A DNA stretch of 64,000 bases from Alphaproteobacteria bacterium (lineage in GTDB: Bacteria > Pseudomonadota > Alphaproteobacteria > Acetobacterales > Acetobacteraceae), in assembly GCA_020850755.1 (NCBI GenBank), contig JADZEB010000016.1, forward strand, positions 248,001 to 312,000. Direction: 5' to 3'. The translations under genes and the position numbers were made by a program. Positions 25,942-34,288 of the stretch are shown here, in pieces (the first letter of the stretch is position 1; each line of letters begins with the position of its first letter). Under the pieces are notes generated by a model. That model had not been told where the DNA came from. It did no database searches and worked only from the letters and a program-made list of their open reading frames with translations.

Positions 25942-26883
25942 ATGCAGGGTTTCCTCCTCAGCCGACTGGCGATCAGCATGCCCACGCTGCTGATCGTCAC
26001 GGTCCTGGTGTTCGGGCTGCAATCCCTGCTGCCGGGCGACATCGCGCTCGTGCTCGCGGGCGAGGAGAATGATCCGGCCGGCATCGCCTTCATCCGCGAG
26101 AAGTACCGGCTCGATGATCCGGTGCCGATCCGCTACCTCGCCTGGCTTGTGCAGGTGGTACAGGGGGATCTCGGCCACTCGATCAAGACCCAGATCCCGG
26201 TCACCGATCTGATCCTGCAGAAGCTGCCGGTGACGGCGCAGCTTGCTTTCTGGTCGATGCTGGTGGCGCTGCTGATCGGCATCCCGGCCGGCATCATCGC
26301 CGCCGTGAAGAAGGGTACCGCGCTGGACCACACGGCGAACGCCGTGGGGCTCGCCGGCCTGTCGATCCCGAACTTCTGGCTCGGGATCATGCTGATCATG
26401 GTGGTGGCGGTGGAGTGGGGCGCATTGCCGCCCGGGGGCTACACCCCGCCCACCGAGAGCCTGGCCGACAATCTGGCGGGCATGATCATGCCGGCCTTCG
26501 TGCTGGGCTCGGGCATCGCCGCGGTGTTCATGCGCCACACCCGCTCGGCCATGCTGTCGGCCCTGACCGCCGACTATGTCCGCACCGCGCGCGCCAAGGG
26601 CTTGTTCGAGCGGACTGTGATCGTCAAGCACGCGCTGCGCAATGCGCTGGTGCCGGTGATCACGCTCGGCGCCCTGGAGCTGGGCCAGCTCTTCTCGGGG
26701 GCGGTGCTGACCGAGACGGTTTTCAACATCCCGGGCTTCGGCCGGCTGGTGGTAGAGGCAGTGTTCAACCGCGACTATGCGGTGGTGCAGGGCGTGGTGC
26801 TGTTCACCGCCACCGCCTACATCCTGCTCAACCTGCTGGCCGATCTGCTCTATGCCCTGGTCAATCCAAGGCTGCGTGGCTGA
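25942..26883 (+). CDS. dipeptide ABC transporter permease (DppB type)
   Basis: The 313-residue permease has six hydrophobic segments, the N-terminal DppB region (QGFLLSRLAISMPTLLIVTVLVF) and the coupling motif DYVRTARAKGLFERTVIVKH, with ETVFNIPGFGRL towards the C-terminus. It follows the binding protein by 40 bp, in which I see no strong hairpin, and precedes the DppC gene by 3 bp. Confidence 0.93.
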   Translation: MQGFLLSRLAISMPTLLIVTVLVFGLQSLLPGDIALVLAGEENDPAGIAFIREKYRLDDPVPIRYLAWLVQVVQGDLGHSIKTQIPVTDLILQKLPVTAQLAFWSMLVALLIGIPAGIIAAVKKGTALDHTANAVGLAGLSIPNFWLGIMLIMVVAVEWGALPPGGYTPPTESLADNLAGMIMPAFVLGSGIAAVFMRHTRSAMLSALTADYVRTARAKGLFERTVIVKHALRNALVPVITLGALELGQLFSGAVLTETVFNIPGFGRLVVEAVFNRDYAVVQGVVLFTATAYILLNLLADLLYALVNPRLRG

Positions 26884-26886
26884 GCC

Positions 26887-27777
26887 ATGAGCGGCACCGT
26901 CGCCACCGCACCAACCCTCCCCGCTACACCCGCCGCGGAGACGCTCCGCCGCGCCAATGCATTCCAGCGCCTGCTGCGACGCCCGGCGGCGATGCTCGGC
27001 CTGGTCGTCGTGCTGGCTTTCATCGTCATTGCCGCGGGTGCCCCCTGGATCGCGCCCTACGATCCGGCCGCCACAAGCTGGAGCGCGATCCGCAAGGCCC
27101 CCTCCTTCGCCCACTGGATGGGCACGGACGAGCTTGGCCGCGACGCCATGTCACGCCTGATCTGGGGCGCCCGCGCCTCGATGCTGGCCGGGGTCGTGTC
27201 GGTGGCCATCGCGCTCGCCCTCGGCGTGCCCCTCGGGCTGGTCGCCGGCTATGCCGGGGGCTGGACCGACGCCGCCATCAGCCGGTTCACCGATGCCTTG
27301 CTCGCCTGCCCGTTCCTGATCCTGGCCATCGCCATGGCCGCGTTCCTCGGGCCGTCGCTCACCAATGCCATGATCGCGATCGGTGTCTCGGCGATGCCGA
27401 TCTTCATCCGGCTGACGCGCGGGCAGGTGCTGGCGGTGAAGGTGGAGGATTATGTCGAAGCGGCGCGCGCCGTGGGCAACCCGCATGCCCGCATCCTGCT
27501 GCGCCACATCCTGCCCAACATCGTGCCGCCCCTGATCGTGCAGGCGACGCTGACCATCGCCTCGGCGATCGTCGCCGAGTCGAGCCTGTCCTTCCTCGGG
27601 CTCGGCCAGCAGCCACCGGCCCCCTCCTGGGGGTCGATGCTGAACACGGCGCGCAACTTCATGACCCAGGCGCCCTGGCTGGCCTTCTGGCCGGGGGTGA
27701 CGATCTGCGTGGTGGTGTTCGCCTTCAACCTGCTGGGCGACGGGCTGCGCGACGCGCTCGACCCCAAGGAGGGCTAG
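26887..27777 (+). CDS. dipeptide ABC transporter permease (DppC type)
   Basis: A 296-residue permease with the DppC hallmarks: a long cytosolic N-terminus, HWMGTDELGRDAMSRLIWGAR, the coupling loop EDYVEAARAVGNPHARILLRH, and the closing NLLGDGLRDALDPKEG. It completes the Dpp1 set and ends 40 bp before a hairpin. Confidence 0.93.
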   Translation: MSGTVATAPTLPATPAAETLRRANAFQRLLRRPAAMLGLVVVLAFIVIAAGAPWIAPYDPAATSWSAIRKAPSFAHWMGTDELGRDAMSRLIWGARASMLAGVVSVAIALALGVPLGLVAGYAGGWTDAAISRFTDALLACPFLILAIAMAAFLGPSLTNAMIAIGVSAMPIFIRLTRGQVLAVKVEDYVEAARAVGNPHARILLRHILPNIVPPLIVQATLTIASAIVAESSLSFLGLGQQPPAPSWGSMLNTARNFMTQAPWLAFWPGVTICVVVFAFNLLGDGLRDALDPKEG

Positions 27778-27816
27778 GCGCACGGGCGATCGACGATGCC
27801 GATGCAAGGCGCTCCC

Positions 27817-27844
27817 CGGGAACCCGGTTGCGACCGAGTTCCCG
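27817..27844 (+). terminator. candidate transcription terminator hairpin after dppC
   Basis: CGGGAAC (27817-27823) pairs with GTTCCCG (27838-27844), and inside GGT pairs with ACC around TGCG. It lies 40 bp after the dppC stop and is followed about 40-60 bp later by the AT-rich stretch 27868-27919, with a TTATTTTT run. The T-run is not adjacent to the stem, so this is only a candidate. Confidence 0.4.
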
Positions 27845-27867
27845 CGTCTGGCCATGGCACAACAGGC

Positions 27868-27919
27868 CGCCTTAGATTCGTCGTATAATATGTTATTTTT
27901 GCATGATAATTACGATGCA
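27868..27919. other. AT-rich island between convergent genes
   Basis: About 50 bp of markedly AT-rich sequence stands out in otherwise GC-rich DNA. It contains TATAAT at 27884-27889, TTATTTTT, and an inverted repeat TGCAT (27900-27904) / ATGCA (27915-27919). It lies between the 3' ends of dppC and ridA. It could be a double terminator region, a protein-binding site or a scar of an insertion. Confidence 0.45.
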
Positions 27920-27956
27920 GCGCGAGGATGGCGGAGACCCGAGCCGAATTGGAGGG

Positions 27957-28346
27957 CTAGCGTTCGATAACCGCCGTAACCTCCAGTTCTATAAGAAAAT
28001 CCGGGTGGGTCAGGCGCTGCACCTGCACCCCGGTGCTTGCAGGTGGATTGTCCTTGAACGCCTCGGCCCGGATGCTCCAGGCCTGGGGTGCGAGGCTCAT
28101 GTCGGTCATGTAGGCGGTGACGCGGACCACGTCCTTCAGATCACCGCCCGCTGCCTGGAGGATGGCGCGGACATTGGCCAGCACCTGGCGCGTCTGCGCC
28201 GCCATGTCGCCTTTGCCGACTATGTTGCCCTGGGCATCGCGCGAAAGTTGGCCGGACACGAAGACCATGTTCCCGACCTTCACGGCCTGGCTGAAGAAGG
28301 GCGGGGTCGGGGCGCAAGCCGGCGTATTCACGATCTCGCGGGCCAT
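27957..28346 (-). CDS. RidA/YjgF/UK114 family enamine-imine deaminase
   Basis: The 129-residue product has the Rid-family pattern: FSQAVKVGNMVFVSGQLSRD near residue 17-36, the middle helix TRQVLANVRAILQAAGG, and the closing VQRLTHPDFLIELEVTAVIE. The Arg that binds substrate carboxylates in canonical RidA (in the RVxVEV-type motif CPxxARxxxEV) is not obvious at the usual place, where FLIELEV appears, so it is probably a Rid2-7-like member. Rid proteins hydrolyse reactive imines left by amino-acid oxidases, and a DAO-like oxidase lies 2 kb away. CAGGAG precedes the ATG at 28346. Confidence 0.85.
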   Translation of the reverse strand: MAREIVNTPACAPTPPFFSQAVKVGNMVFVSGQLSRDAQGNIVGKGDMAAQTRQVLANVRAILQAAGGDLKDVVRVTAYMTDMSLAPQAWSIRAEAFKDNPPASTGVQVQRLTHPDFLIELEVTAVIER

Positions 28347-28446
28347 GTCTAATCTCCTGGTCTGCCTTCGGGCGCGGGGAAGCCTACGCGATCCTTGGCG
28401 CCGTGCGGAGCAGGAATAAGCAACGTCAGGCCGGGAATACCCCTCA
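28347..28446. promoter_or_regulatory. divergent spacer between ridA-like gene and binding-protein gene
   Basis: The 100-bp region carries the CAGGAG ribosome-binding site of the minus-strand gene and must hold promoters for both directions. No clear hexamers or palindromes were seen. Confidence 0.3.
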
Positions 28447-29982
28447 ATGCACCGCCCGCTCCGCCTTGCCGCCGCCACCCTTGCCCTGGCCCTGCTGCAT
28501 GGCCCGATGCCGGCTCAAGCCCAGGCTCCGGCGGCAAGCATGCCGCCGCTGCGGGTGGGCCTCCTGTCCGATATCGACACGCTTGACCCGGTCATGTCGA
28601 ACACCATTGCCGGGCGCAGCGTGCTGCAGGCGCTTTGCGACAAGCTGATCGACATCGACGCCGACCTTCGTTTCGTGCCGCGCCTCGCCACGGCCTGGGA
28701 ATGGTCCGAAGACCAGAAGGTGCTGACGCTGCGGCTGCGCGCGGGCGTGACCTTCCATGATGGCGAGCCCTTCAACGCCGAGGCGGTGCGCTTCAATATC
28801 GAGCGCGCCCTGACCATGCCGGGATCGCGCCGGCGCAGCGAGGTCGTCGCCATCGAGCAGGTCGAGGTGGCCGAGCCGCTGGTCGCACGCCTGCATCTGC
28901 GCGCGCCCTTCGCGCCCCTCCTCTCGCAGCTTGCCGACCGGGCCGGCATGATGGTCTCGCCCAAGGCGGCGCAGGCGCCCGGTGCCACCTTCGGCACCCG
29001 CCCCGTGTGCTCCGGCCCCTTCGCACTGGTGGCGCATGTGCCGCAGGACCGGATCGAGCTTCGCCGCTTCGAGCAGCACTGGGATGCGACCAATGTCCGC
29101 TTCGGCAGCGTGGTGTTCCGCCCGGTGCCGGATTCCACCGTGCGGCTGCTCAATCTCCGCGCCGGCAGCCTGGACCTGATCGAGCGCGTGGCCGCCAATG
29201 ACGTGGCCGAGGTGCGGCGCGACAACCGGCTGCGCTACGCGGAATCGACCGGCCTCGGCTTCACCTCGATCATCGTCAACACCGGCAGCGCGCCGAGGGC
29301 GCAGAACCCGCTCGGGCGCGATGCGCGCGTGCGCCAGGCCTTCGACATGGCGATCGACCGCGAGGCGCTGAACCAGGTCGCCTTCGCCGGCGCCAATCGC
29401 CCCGGCAACCAGTCGGTCGCGCCCAACAGCCCTTTCTACTTCCCCGGCGAGCGCATGCGCCCGCGCGATCTTGCCGGCGCGCGGCGGCTGCTGGCCGAGG
29501 CCCAGGCCGAGAACCTTCGCGTCGATCTGATGGTGCCGAACACGACCGAGTTCATGCAGGTGGCCGAGATCATACAGGCGATGGTCAAGGAGGCCGGTTT
29601 CGATCTGCGCATCGACGCGACCGAGCTTGCCACTGCCGCCCGGCGCATGACCGGCGGCGACTTCCAGGCCTTCCTGATCGGCTGGTCCGGGAGGCTCGAC
29701 CCCGACGGCAACATCTACGCCTTCAACCACTGCCAGGGCACCAACAACGACAGCAAGTTCTGCGATCCGCGCGTTGATATCGCGCTCGATGCCGCGCGCG
29801 CGACCACCGACCAGGCGCGCCGCATCGCCCATTACCACGAGGCGGCGACGATCTACCTGCCGGCGCGCCATCGGCTCTACCTGTTCCACGAAAGCTGGCG
29901 CTTCGCCCACAGCGCGCGCCTGCAAGGCTTCCGCGCCCCGCCGGACGGCATCCTGCGCATTCCGGGTCTGGGCCTGAACTAG
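28447..29982 (+). CDS. peptide-type ABC transporter substrate-binding protein (SBP family 5), stand-alone
   Basis: The 511-residue protein has a signal peptide (to about AQAQAPA), VGLLSDIDTLDPVMSNT, LRAGVTFHDGEPFNAEAVRFNI and LVPNT-type third-domain text. It is paralogous to the product at 24363 throughout, including RPVCSGPF and IGWSGRLDPDGN. It is alone between ridA and a convergent oxidase gene, without its own permeases, so it presumably feeds the Dpp1 membrane complex upstream. Confidence 0.9.
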   Translation: MHRPLRLAAATLALALLHGPMPAQAQAPAASMPPLRVGLLSDIDTLDPVMSNTIAGRSVLQALCDKLIDIDADLRFVPRLATAWEWSEDQKVLTLRLRAGVTFHDGEPFNAEAVRFNIERALTMPGSRRRSEVVAIEQVEVAEPLVARLHLRAPFAPLLSQLADRAGMMVSPKAAQAPGATFGTRPVCSGPFALVAHVPQDRIELRRFEQHWDATNVRFGSVVFRPVPDSTVRLLNLRAGSLDLIERVAANDVAEVRRDNRLRYAESTGLGFTSIIVNTGSAPRAQNPLGRDARVRQAFDMAIDREALNQVAFAGANRPGNQSVAPNSPFYFPGERMRPRDLAGARRLLAEAQAENLRVDLMVPNTTEFMQVAEIIQAMVKEAGFDLRIDATELATAARRMTGGDFQAFLIGWSGRLDPDGNIYAFNHCQGTNNDSKFCDPRVDIALDAARATTDQARRIAHYHEAATIYLPARHRLYLFHESWRFAHSARLQGFRAPPDGILRIPGLGLN

Positions 29983-30008
29983 CCGCGCCCTGCGGCGGCA
30001 AGGACGGC

Positions 30009-31172
30009 TCAGTGCGCGCTGCCCCAACCGGCTGCGCGCCGGCCCGAGGACTGGCTGTGGAACCGTGCCGGGTCGGTGCGACGGGCAATGCCGGAAAGGC
30101 CGGGCTCCCGGTCCGGATCGCGCCCAAGCACCAGGCTTGCCGCCAGCCGCGCGGCGGCGGGCGCGGTCTGGATCCCGTAGCCGCCCTGCCCCGCCAGCCA
30201 GAAGAAGCCCTCGGCCTTGGCGTCCCAGCCGATGGCGAGGGAGCCGTCGGGGGTGAAGGTGCGCAGCCCCGCCCAGCGATGCTCGACCCGACGCACAGGG
30301 ATGTCGAGTGCGACCTGCATCCGGTCGATGCCGAGCGCCACGTCGATCTCCTCGGGCTGCGCGTCGCAGGGCGCCGAGGGTGTCTCATCGGCCGGCGAGA
30401 CGAGCAGCTTGGTGCGCGCCTCGGGACGGCAATACCAGCTATGCGCCGCATCGCCCATCAGCGGCCAGCCGGGGAAGCCATCGATCGCCGGGCCGTCGAC
30501 GATACAGGCGGTGCGCCGCAGCGGCCGCAGACCGATCGGAGCGACGCCCGCCGCCTCGGCCAGCTCATCGCCCCAGGCGCCCGCCGCGTTGACCAGAACG
30601 GGCGCGGCCAGCACCTCGCCGCCGCCGAGATCAACCTGCCACAGCCCGCCCGTGCGTGCCACGCGCCCGGCACGGGCATCGAGGCGCACCTCGCCGCCGC
30701 GCGTCCGCAACAACCGCAGATAGCCCTGGTGGATCGCGGCCACGTCGAGGTCGAGCCCGTCGCGCTCGATCGCGGCGGCGCGCGCATAGTCCGCCCGCAG
30801 CACCGGCACCAGCGCGCGCGCTGCGGCCGGCGACAATTCCTCCAGCCCCTGTCCCTCGGCCATCATGGCGGCAAGCGCCGCCTCCTGGCCCTCGGGCGCG
30901 ACGAACAGGACCGCGCGCGGTGCCACCAGCGCATGCGCGGCGAAGCCCTGCGGCGGCCCTTCGAGGAACGGGCGGCTCGCGGCCGAGAGTGCGCGCACAT
31001 CGGCCGGGCCGTAGTTCAGGATCCAGAGCGCCGCCGAGCGGCCGGTGCTGTGCACCCCTGGACGTTCCTCGGCTTCCAGCACGACCACGCGGCGATGGGC
31101 GGCGATCTCGGCCGCGGCAGAGGCACCGGCGATGCCGGCCCCGACGACGATCACATCATGGGTCGCGGTCAT
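30009..31172 (-). CDS. FAD-dependent D-amino acid oxidase/dehydrogenase family protein (DAO)
   Basis: The 387-residue flavoprotein begins VIVVGAGIAGASAAAEIA (GxGxxG for FAD) followed by VVVLEAEERPGVHSTGRSAAL, which is the family's FAD-ring contact region. Near the C-terminus WAGLRTFTPDGSLAIGWD and FWLAGQGGYGIQTAPAAARL match glycine oxidase/sarcosine oxidase-like DAO proteins. It would oxidise a secondary or D-amino acid to an imine or keto acid. ATG at 31172 overlaps the upstream dehydrogenase stop by 4 bp. Last gene of a three-gene operon. Confidence 0.87.
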   Translation of the reverse strand: MTATHDVIVVGAGIAGASAAAEIAAHRRVVVLEAEERPGVHSTGRSAALWILNYGPADVRALSAASRPFLEGPPQGFAAHALVAPRAVLFVAPEGQEAALAAMMAEGQGLEELSPAAARALVPVLRADYARAAAIERDGLDLDVAAIHQGYLRLLRTRGGEVRLDARAGRVARTGGLWQVDLGGGEVLAAPVLVNAAGAWGDELAEAAGVAPIGLRPLRRTACIVDGPAIDGFPGWPLMGDAAHSWYCRPEARTKLLVSPADETPSAPCDAQPEEIDVALGIDRMQVALDIPVRRVEHRWAGLRTFTPDGSLAIGWDAKAEGFFWLAGQGGYGIQTAPAAARLAASLVLGRDPDREPGLSGIARRTDPARFHSQSSGRRAAGWGSAH

Positions 31173-32146
31173 GCCGCCTTGCGACGGGGACGGCGCGCGG
31201 CGGGCGCGGCTCCCTTCGGCCGTTTCGGTGCCGCGTCCGGCAGTACGCGGATCAGCGCCGGCCAGTAGGCATCGGCCATGCCGCTATCGGCCGTGCGCTT
31301 GAGCAGGCGGTGCGCGAGCTTCATGCCCGCCGGCGCGAAGCCGAGATCGCGCGCAAGCTCCAGGCAGTAACCGACATCCTTCATCATGTAGCGGGTCGGG
31401 AAAACGTCGCGCGGGAAGCGGCCGGGTAGCATGAACTTCATGCCATGATGGCGCAGCGGGAAGCTGTCGCAGCCCTTGGCCAGCGCCCCGAACAGCACCT
31501 TGCCATCGACCCCGGCGCGGCGGCCAAGGGTCAGCGCCTCCGCCAGGGCGACGCCCGTCTCGGCGATCACGGTGTTGAGGATCACCTTGACCGTGGCGCC
31601 GGCGCCAACCTTGCCGCAATGAAGGACATCCTCGGCGATGCAGGACAGCAGCGGCGCCACGCGGCGATACGCTCCCGCCCCGCCCCCCACCATCACACTT
31701 ATGCGCCGCTCGGCCACGGTATGCTTGGTGCCGGCGACCGGTGCATCGACATAGGCGATGCCGTGGCGGGCAAGCTTGCGCGCCATGGCTTGCGCTAAGC
31801 CGACCGCGATCGTGGACATGTCCACGATCACCGCACCACGGCCGAGGCGGGGGGCAATGCGTGCGACCACGCTCTCGATCTGCTTCGGGCCCGGAAGCGA
31901 AAGGAACACGATCTCGGCGCCGTCGGCAACGGCGTCCGGCGAATCGACCGCGACCGCGCCCGAACCTGCCAGCACCGCCCGGCGTGTTGGGTCCAGATCG
32001 GTGCAGCGCACGACCCGCCCGCTGCGCCTGGCGAGATTGGCGCACATCGGCCCGCCCATCACGCCAAGGCCGATGAAGCCGAGCGCCTTTGCCGCCCTCG
32101 CCCGCGCCGGGGTCGCCTTCACCGCAGCGGCGCGCTGCCCCCTCAT
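31169..32146 (-). CDS. 3-hydroxyisobutyrate dehydrogenase-like NAD(P)-dependent beta-hydroxyacid dehydrogenase
   Basis: A 325-residue protein with FIGLGVMGGPMCANLARR (about 24-41) as dinucleotide loop and family signature, the substrate motif YVDAPVAGTKHTVAERRISVMVGG, and the catalytic-Lys helix KVGAGATVKVILNTVIAETGVALAEAL. The N-terminus is extended by about 20 residues rich in Ala, Lys and Arg, and the C-terminus ends in a basic Ala/Pro/Arg/Lys tail. ATG at 32146 overlaps the dioxygenase stop by 4 bp. Such enzymes oxidise beta-hydroxy acids or reduce imines; the substrate is unknown. Confidence 0.86.
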   Translation of the reverse strand: MRGQRAAAVKATPARARAAKALGFIGLGVMGGPMCANLARRSGRVVRCTDLDPTRRAVLAGSGAVAVDSPDAVADGAEIVFLSLPGPKQIESVVARIAPRLGRGAVIVDMSTIAVGLAQAMARKLARHGIAYVDAPVAGTKHTVAERRISVMVGGGAGAYRRVAPLLSCIAEDVLHCGKVGAGATVKVILNTVIAETGVALAEALTLGRRAGVDGKVLFGALAKGCDSFPLRHHGMKFMLPGRFPRDVFPTRYMMKDVGYCLELARDLGFAPAGMKLAHRLLKRTADSGMADAYWPALIRVLPDAAPKRPKGAAPAARRPRRKAA

Positions 32147-33129
32147 CGGTTCTCGAGCTTCCAGCGCATATGCTCGCCGGCCATGATCGGCGGGTATTTC
32201 GGCGCCTCGCCGGGCGCGAGACAGGATGGGACGCATTCGATCATCGCGTCATAGTTCGGGTGCAGGAAGAAAGCGATGGTCTGGCGCAGCGAGTTCCTGG
32301 CGACCTCCCAGGGCGGGTTGACGACGCGATGCAGGGTGGAGCGCCAGCGGTCGTTGGTCCAGCGCCCCATCATGTCACCGAGGTTGATGACCAGATGCTC
32401 GCGCGCCGGCTTCACGTCGTGCCATTGCTCGTCGCGCATCATCACCTGCAGGCCGCCCGGCGCATCGTTCATCGCCAGGATGGTCAGTGCGCCGAAATCG
32501 GTATGCGCGCCAGCGCGAAGCTGGCCCGGCTCGGGCGGCACCTCGGGCGGCGGGTAGTAGTTCACAGGGCAGGTGGCGAAATGCGCATCGACCTTGGACA
32601 GGAAATACTCCTCCGGCACCTCCAGGGCCGCGGCGAAGATGCGCAAGAGATCGCGCGACAGGCGCTCGAAGCCGCGATAGAGCTCGGTCATCACCGGCTT
32701 GTAGGTGGCCGGGCGCTCGGGCCAGATGTTCGGGATATAGAACTTCCCGGCCTGCGGGATGTGCCTGTAGCGCGGCCCGAAATCGTCCAGCGGCCCGATA
32801 TAGAACTGCTCGCGCAGATCGGGCGGCGTATCGAGGCCGAGCGTCTTGGCCAGCTTGCGCGCGTGCGAGAAGCCGCGCGGGGTGCCGCCATCGCCGGGCT
32901 TGTAGCGAAGCTTTTCCTCGAACGGCAGGGAGAAGAACTCGAGCGCGGTGGCGAAGGCGGTGTCGAGCAGCCCACGCTCGATACCGTGCCCCGCGATCAG
33001 CACGAAACCGATCTCCTCGCAGGCGCGCTTGACGTCGGCAACGACGCGCTTCCTGCCGGCCGGATCACTGGCCAGAAACGGGCTGATGTCGATCGCCGGG
33101 ACCGACACCATGGCGCCGACTTTGTTCAT
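32143..33129 (-). CDS. 2-oxoglutarate/Fe(II)-dependent dioxygenase, isopenicillin-N-synthase-like
   Basis: The 328-residue protein has the non-haem dioxygenase layout. VPAIDISPFLA opens the DIOX_N region, GFVLIAGHGI follows, and the iron ligands are HTDFG (His209, Asp211) and His267 in STLHRVVNP, with LRQTIAFFLH supplying the 2-oxoglutarate-binding Arg region. Members hydroxylate or oxidise small molecules such as ethylene precursors, gibberellins or amino acids. ATG at 33129 has GAGGAGCG 3 bases upstream and matches the family start; the frame opens 45 codons earlier. First gene of the dioxygenase-dehydrogenase-oxidase operon. Confidence 0.88.
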   Translation of the reverse strand: MNKVGAMVSVPAIDISPFLASDPAGRKRVVADVKRACEEIGFVLIAGHGIERGLLDTAFATALEFFSLPFEEKLRYKPGDGGTPRGFSHARKLAKTLGLDTPPDLREQFYIGPLDDFGPRYRHIPQAGKFYIPNIWPERPATYKPVMTELYRGFERLSRDLLRIFAAALEVPEEYFLSKVDAHFATCPVNYYPPPEVPPEPGQLRAGAHTDFGALTILAMNDAPGGLQVMMRDEQWHDVKPAREHLVINLGDMMGRWTNDRWRSTLHRVVNPPWEVARNSLRQTIAFFLHPNYDAMIECVPSCLAPGEAPKYPPIMAGEHMRWKLENR

Positions 33130-33265
33130 GTTCGCTCCTCGCCCAGTTCGGGCCATGCAGATTCGGCGACACCTGGTCGCCCGCGAAAATTCAAGAAGCA
33201 AGACTTGCACGCAGGCCCGCGGCTGTGAAGAAGCGCCGTCGCGCGACAATAGCTGCCGTGGCACG
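33130..33265 (-). promoter_or_regulatory. promoter region of the dioxygenase operon with an 11-bp palindrome
   Basis: In this 136-bp gap the perfect palindrome GCAAG-A-CTTGC lies at 33198-33208, about 70 bp upstream of the dioxygenase ATG on the minus strand, beside an AT-rich run. This spacing and symmetry suit an operator for a dimeric regulator. Promoter hexamers are not clear. Confidence 0.35.
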
Positions 33266-34288
33266 CTATGCGAGCGTCTCGTCGATCACGACCACGACCT
33301 TGCCCGGCGCGCCGGCTTCGACCATCTCGTGGGCCTCGGCGATACGATCGAGCGGAAGGGCGGCGGCGATTGCGGGCGAGAGCCAACCCTCCGCCGCTGC
33401 GCGCGAGATGGCTTCGGTCGCGGCCGCCAGCACCTTGCCGGTCAGGTGCATGCCCTGCACGAAGTGCAGCGTGCAACCCTTGAGCGCGAAGGCGTAGTAG
33501 TCGAGCACCGGCTTCTGGTTCGTGGTCGAGGAATAGGAGGCGACCACGCCGTGGCGCGCGATCACCTGCCCGTCCAGCGCCTGGTTGGCAGCGAAATCGA
33601 CCTCGACGATGCGGTTGACGCCGCGACCGCCGGTCAGCGCCACGATCTGCGCTGCGGCATCGGGCGCGCGATAATCGATTACGTGTTGGGCGCCGGCCGC
33701 GCGCGCCATCGCCTGCTTCTCGGCCGAGGAGGCAGTGGCGATCACGGTCACTCCCGGGGTGTGGGCGGCGAAGCGCACGGCGCAGTTGCCGACGGCGCCC
33801 GCGCCGGCATGCACGAGCACGGTGCTGCCTTTAGCCAGGGGGCCATCCATGAACAACGCGGCGTGCGCGGTGAGAGCGGGCACGCCTAGTGCCGCACCGA
33901 CCACGAAGGAGACAGATGCCGGCAAGGGCGGCGCCTGGTGGTTCTCGGCCACGCAGAATTCCGCAGCGGTTCCCATGTTCAGGCGGGCCGACCCGCCACG
34001 GAACACCCAGACCCGCTGGCCGCGGCGTGCCGGATCGACGCCGGGCCCCGCGGCCACGATCACGCCTGCGCCGTCGGAATGCGGGATCACCGGGCCATCG
34101 GGAGGCGGTGTCGGCATCCAGCCCGAGCGCTTCTTGGTGTCGTGCGGATTGATGCCGGAGGCAGCGATACGCACCAGCACCTCGCCCGCACCGGGTGTGG
34201 GCCGCGGCATCACGCCGAGTTCCATCACCTCGGGCGCCGGACCCTGCCGGCGCCAGAATGCCGCGCGCATCCGCGCCGTGTCGGTCAT
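33266..34288 (-). CDS. MDR-type NADPH:quinone oxidoreductase/zinc-independent alcohol dehydrogenase family protein
   Basis: The 340-residue product has the medium-chain dehydrogenase layout: an N-terminal GroES-like domain (GEVLVRIAASGINPHDTKKR, PVIPHSDGAGVIVAAG) and the Rossmann domain with VLVHAGAGAVGNCAVRFA. The Cys ligands of zinc-dependent members are missing, placing it with quinone oxidoreductases. It overlaps the stop of the DppF gene by 4 bp, so it is the end of the long minus-strand operon from about 44483. The reduced substrate is not known. Confidence 0.85.
   Translation of the reverse strand: MTDTARMRAAFWRRQGPAPEVMELGVMPRPTPGAGEVLVRIAASGINPHDTKKRSGWMPTPPPDGPVIPHSDGAGVIVAAGPGVDPARRGQRVWVFRGGSARLNMGTAAEFCVAENHQAPPLPASVSFVVGAALGVPALTAHAALFMDGPLAKGSTVLVHAGAGAVGNCAVRFAAHTPGVTVIATASSAEKQAMARAAGAQHVIDYRAPDAAAQIVALTGGRGVNRIVEVDFAANQALDGQVIARHGVVASYSSTTNQKPVLDYYAFALKGCTLHFVQGMHLTGKVLAAATEAISRAAAEGWLSPAIAAALPLDRIAEAHEMVEAGAPGKVVVVIDETLA

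Noticed and set aside
27884-27889. Perfect TATAAT as a promoter
   Set aside because: No -35-like hexamer lies 16-18 bp upstream (AACAGG is there), and no gene starts within 500 bp downstream on the plus strand. Kept only as part of the AT-rich patch.
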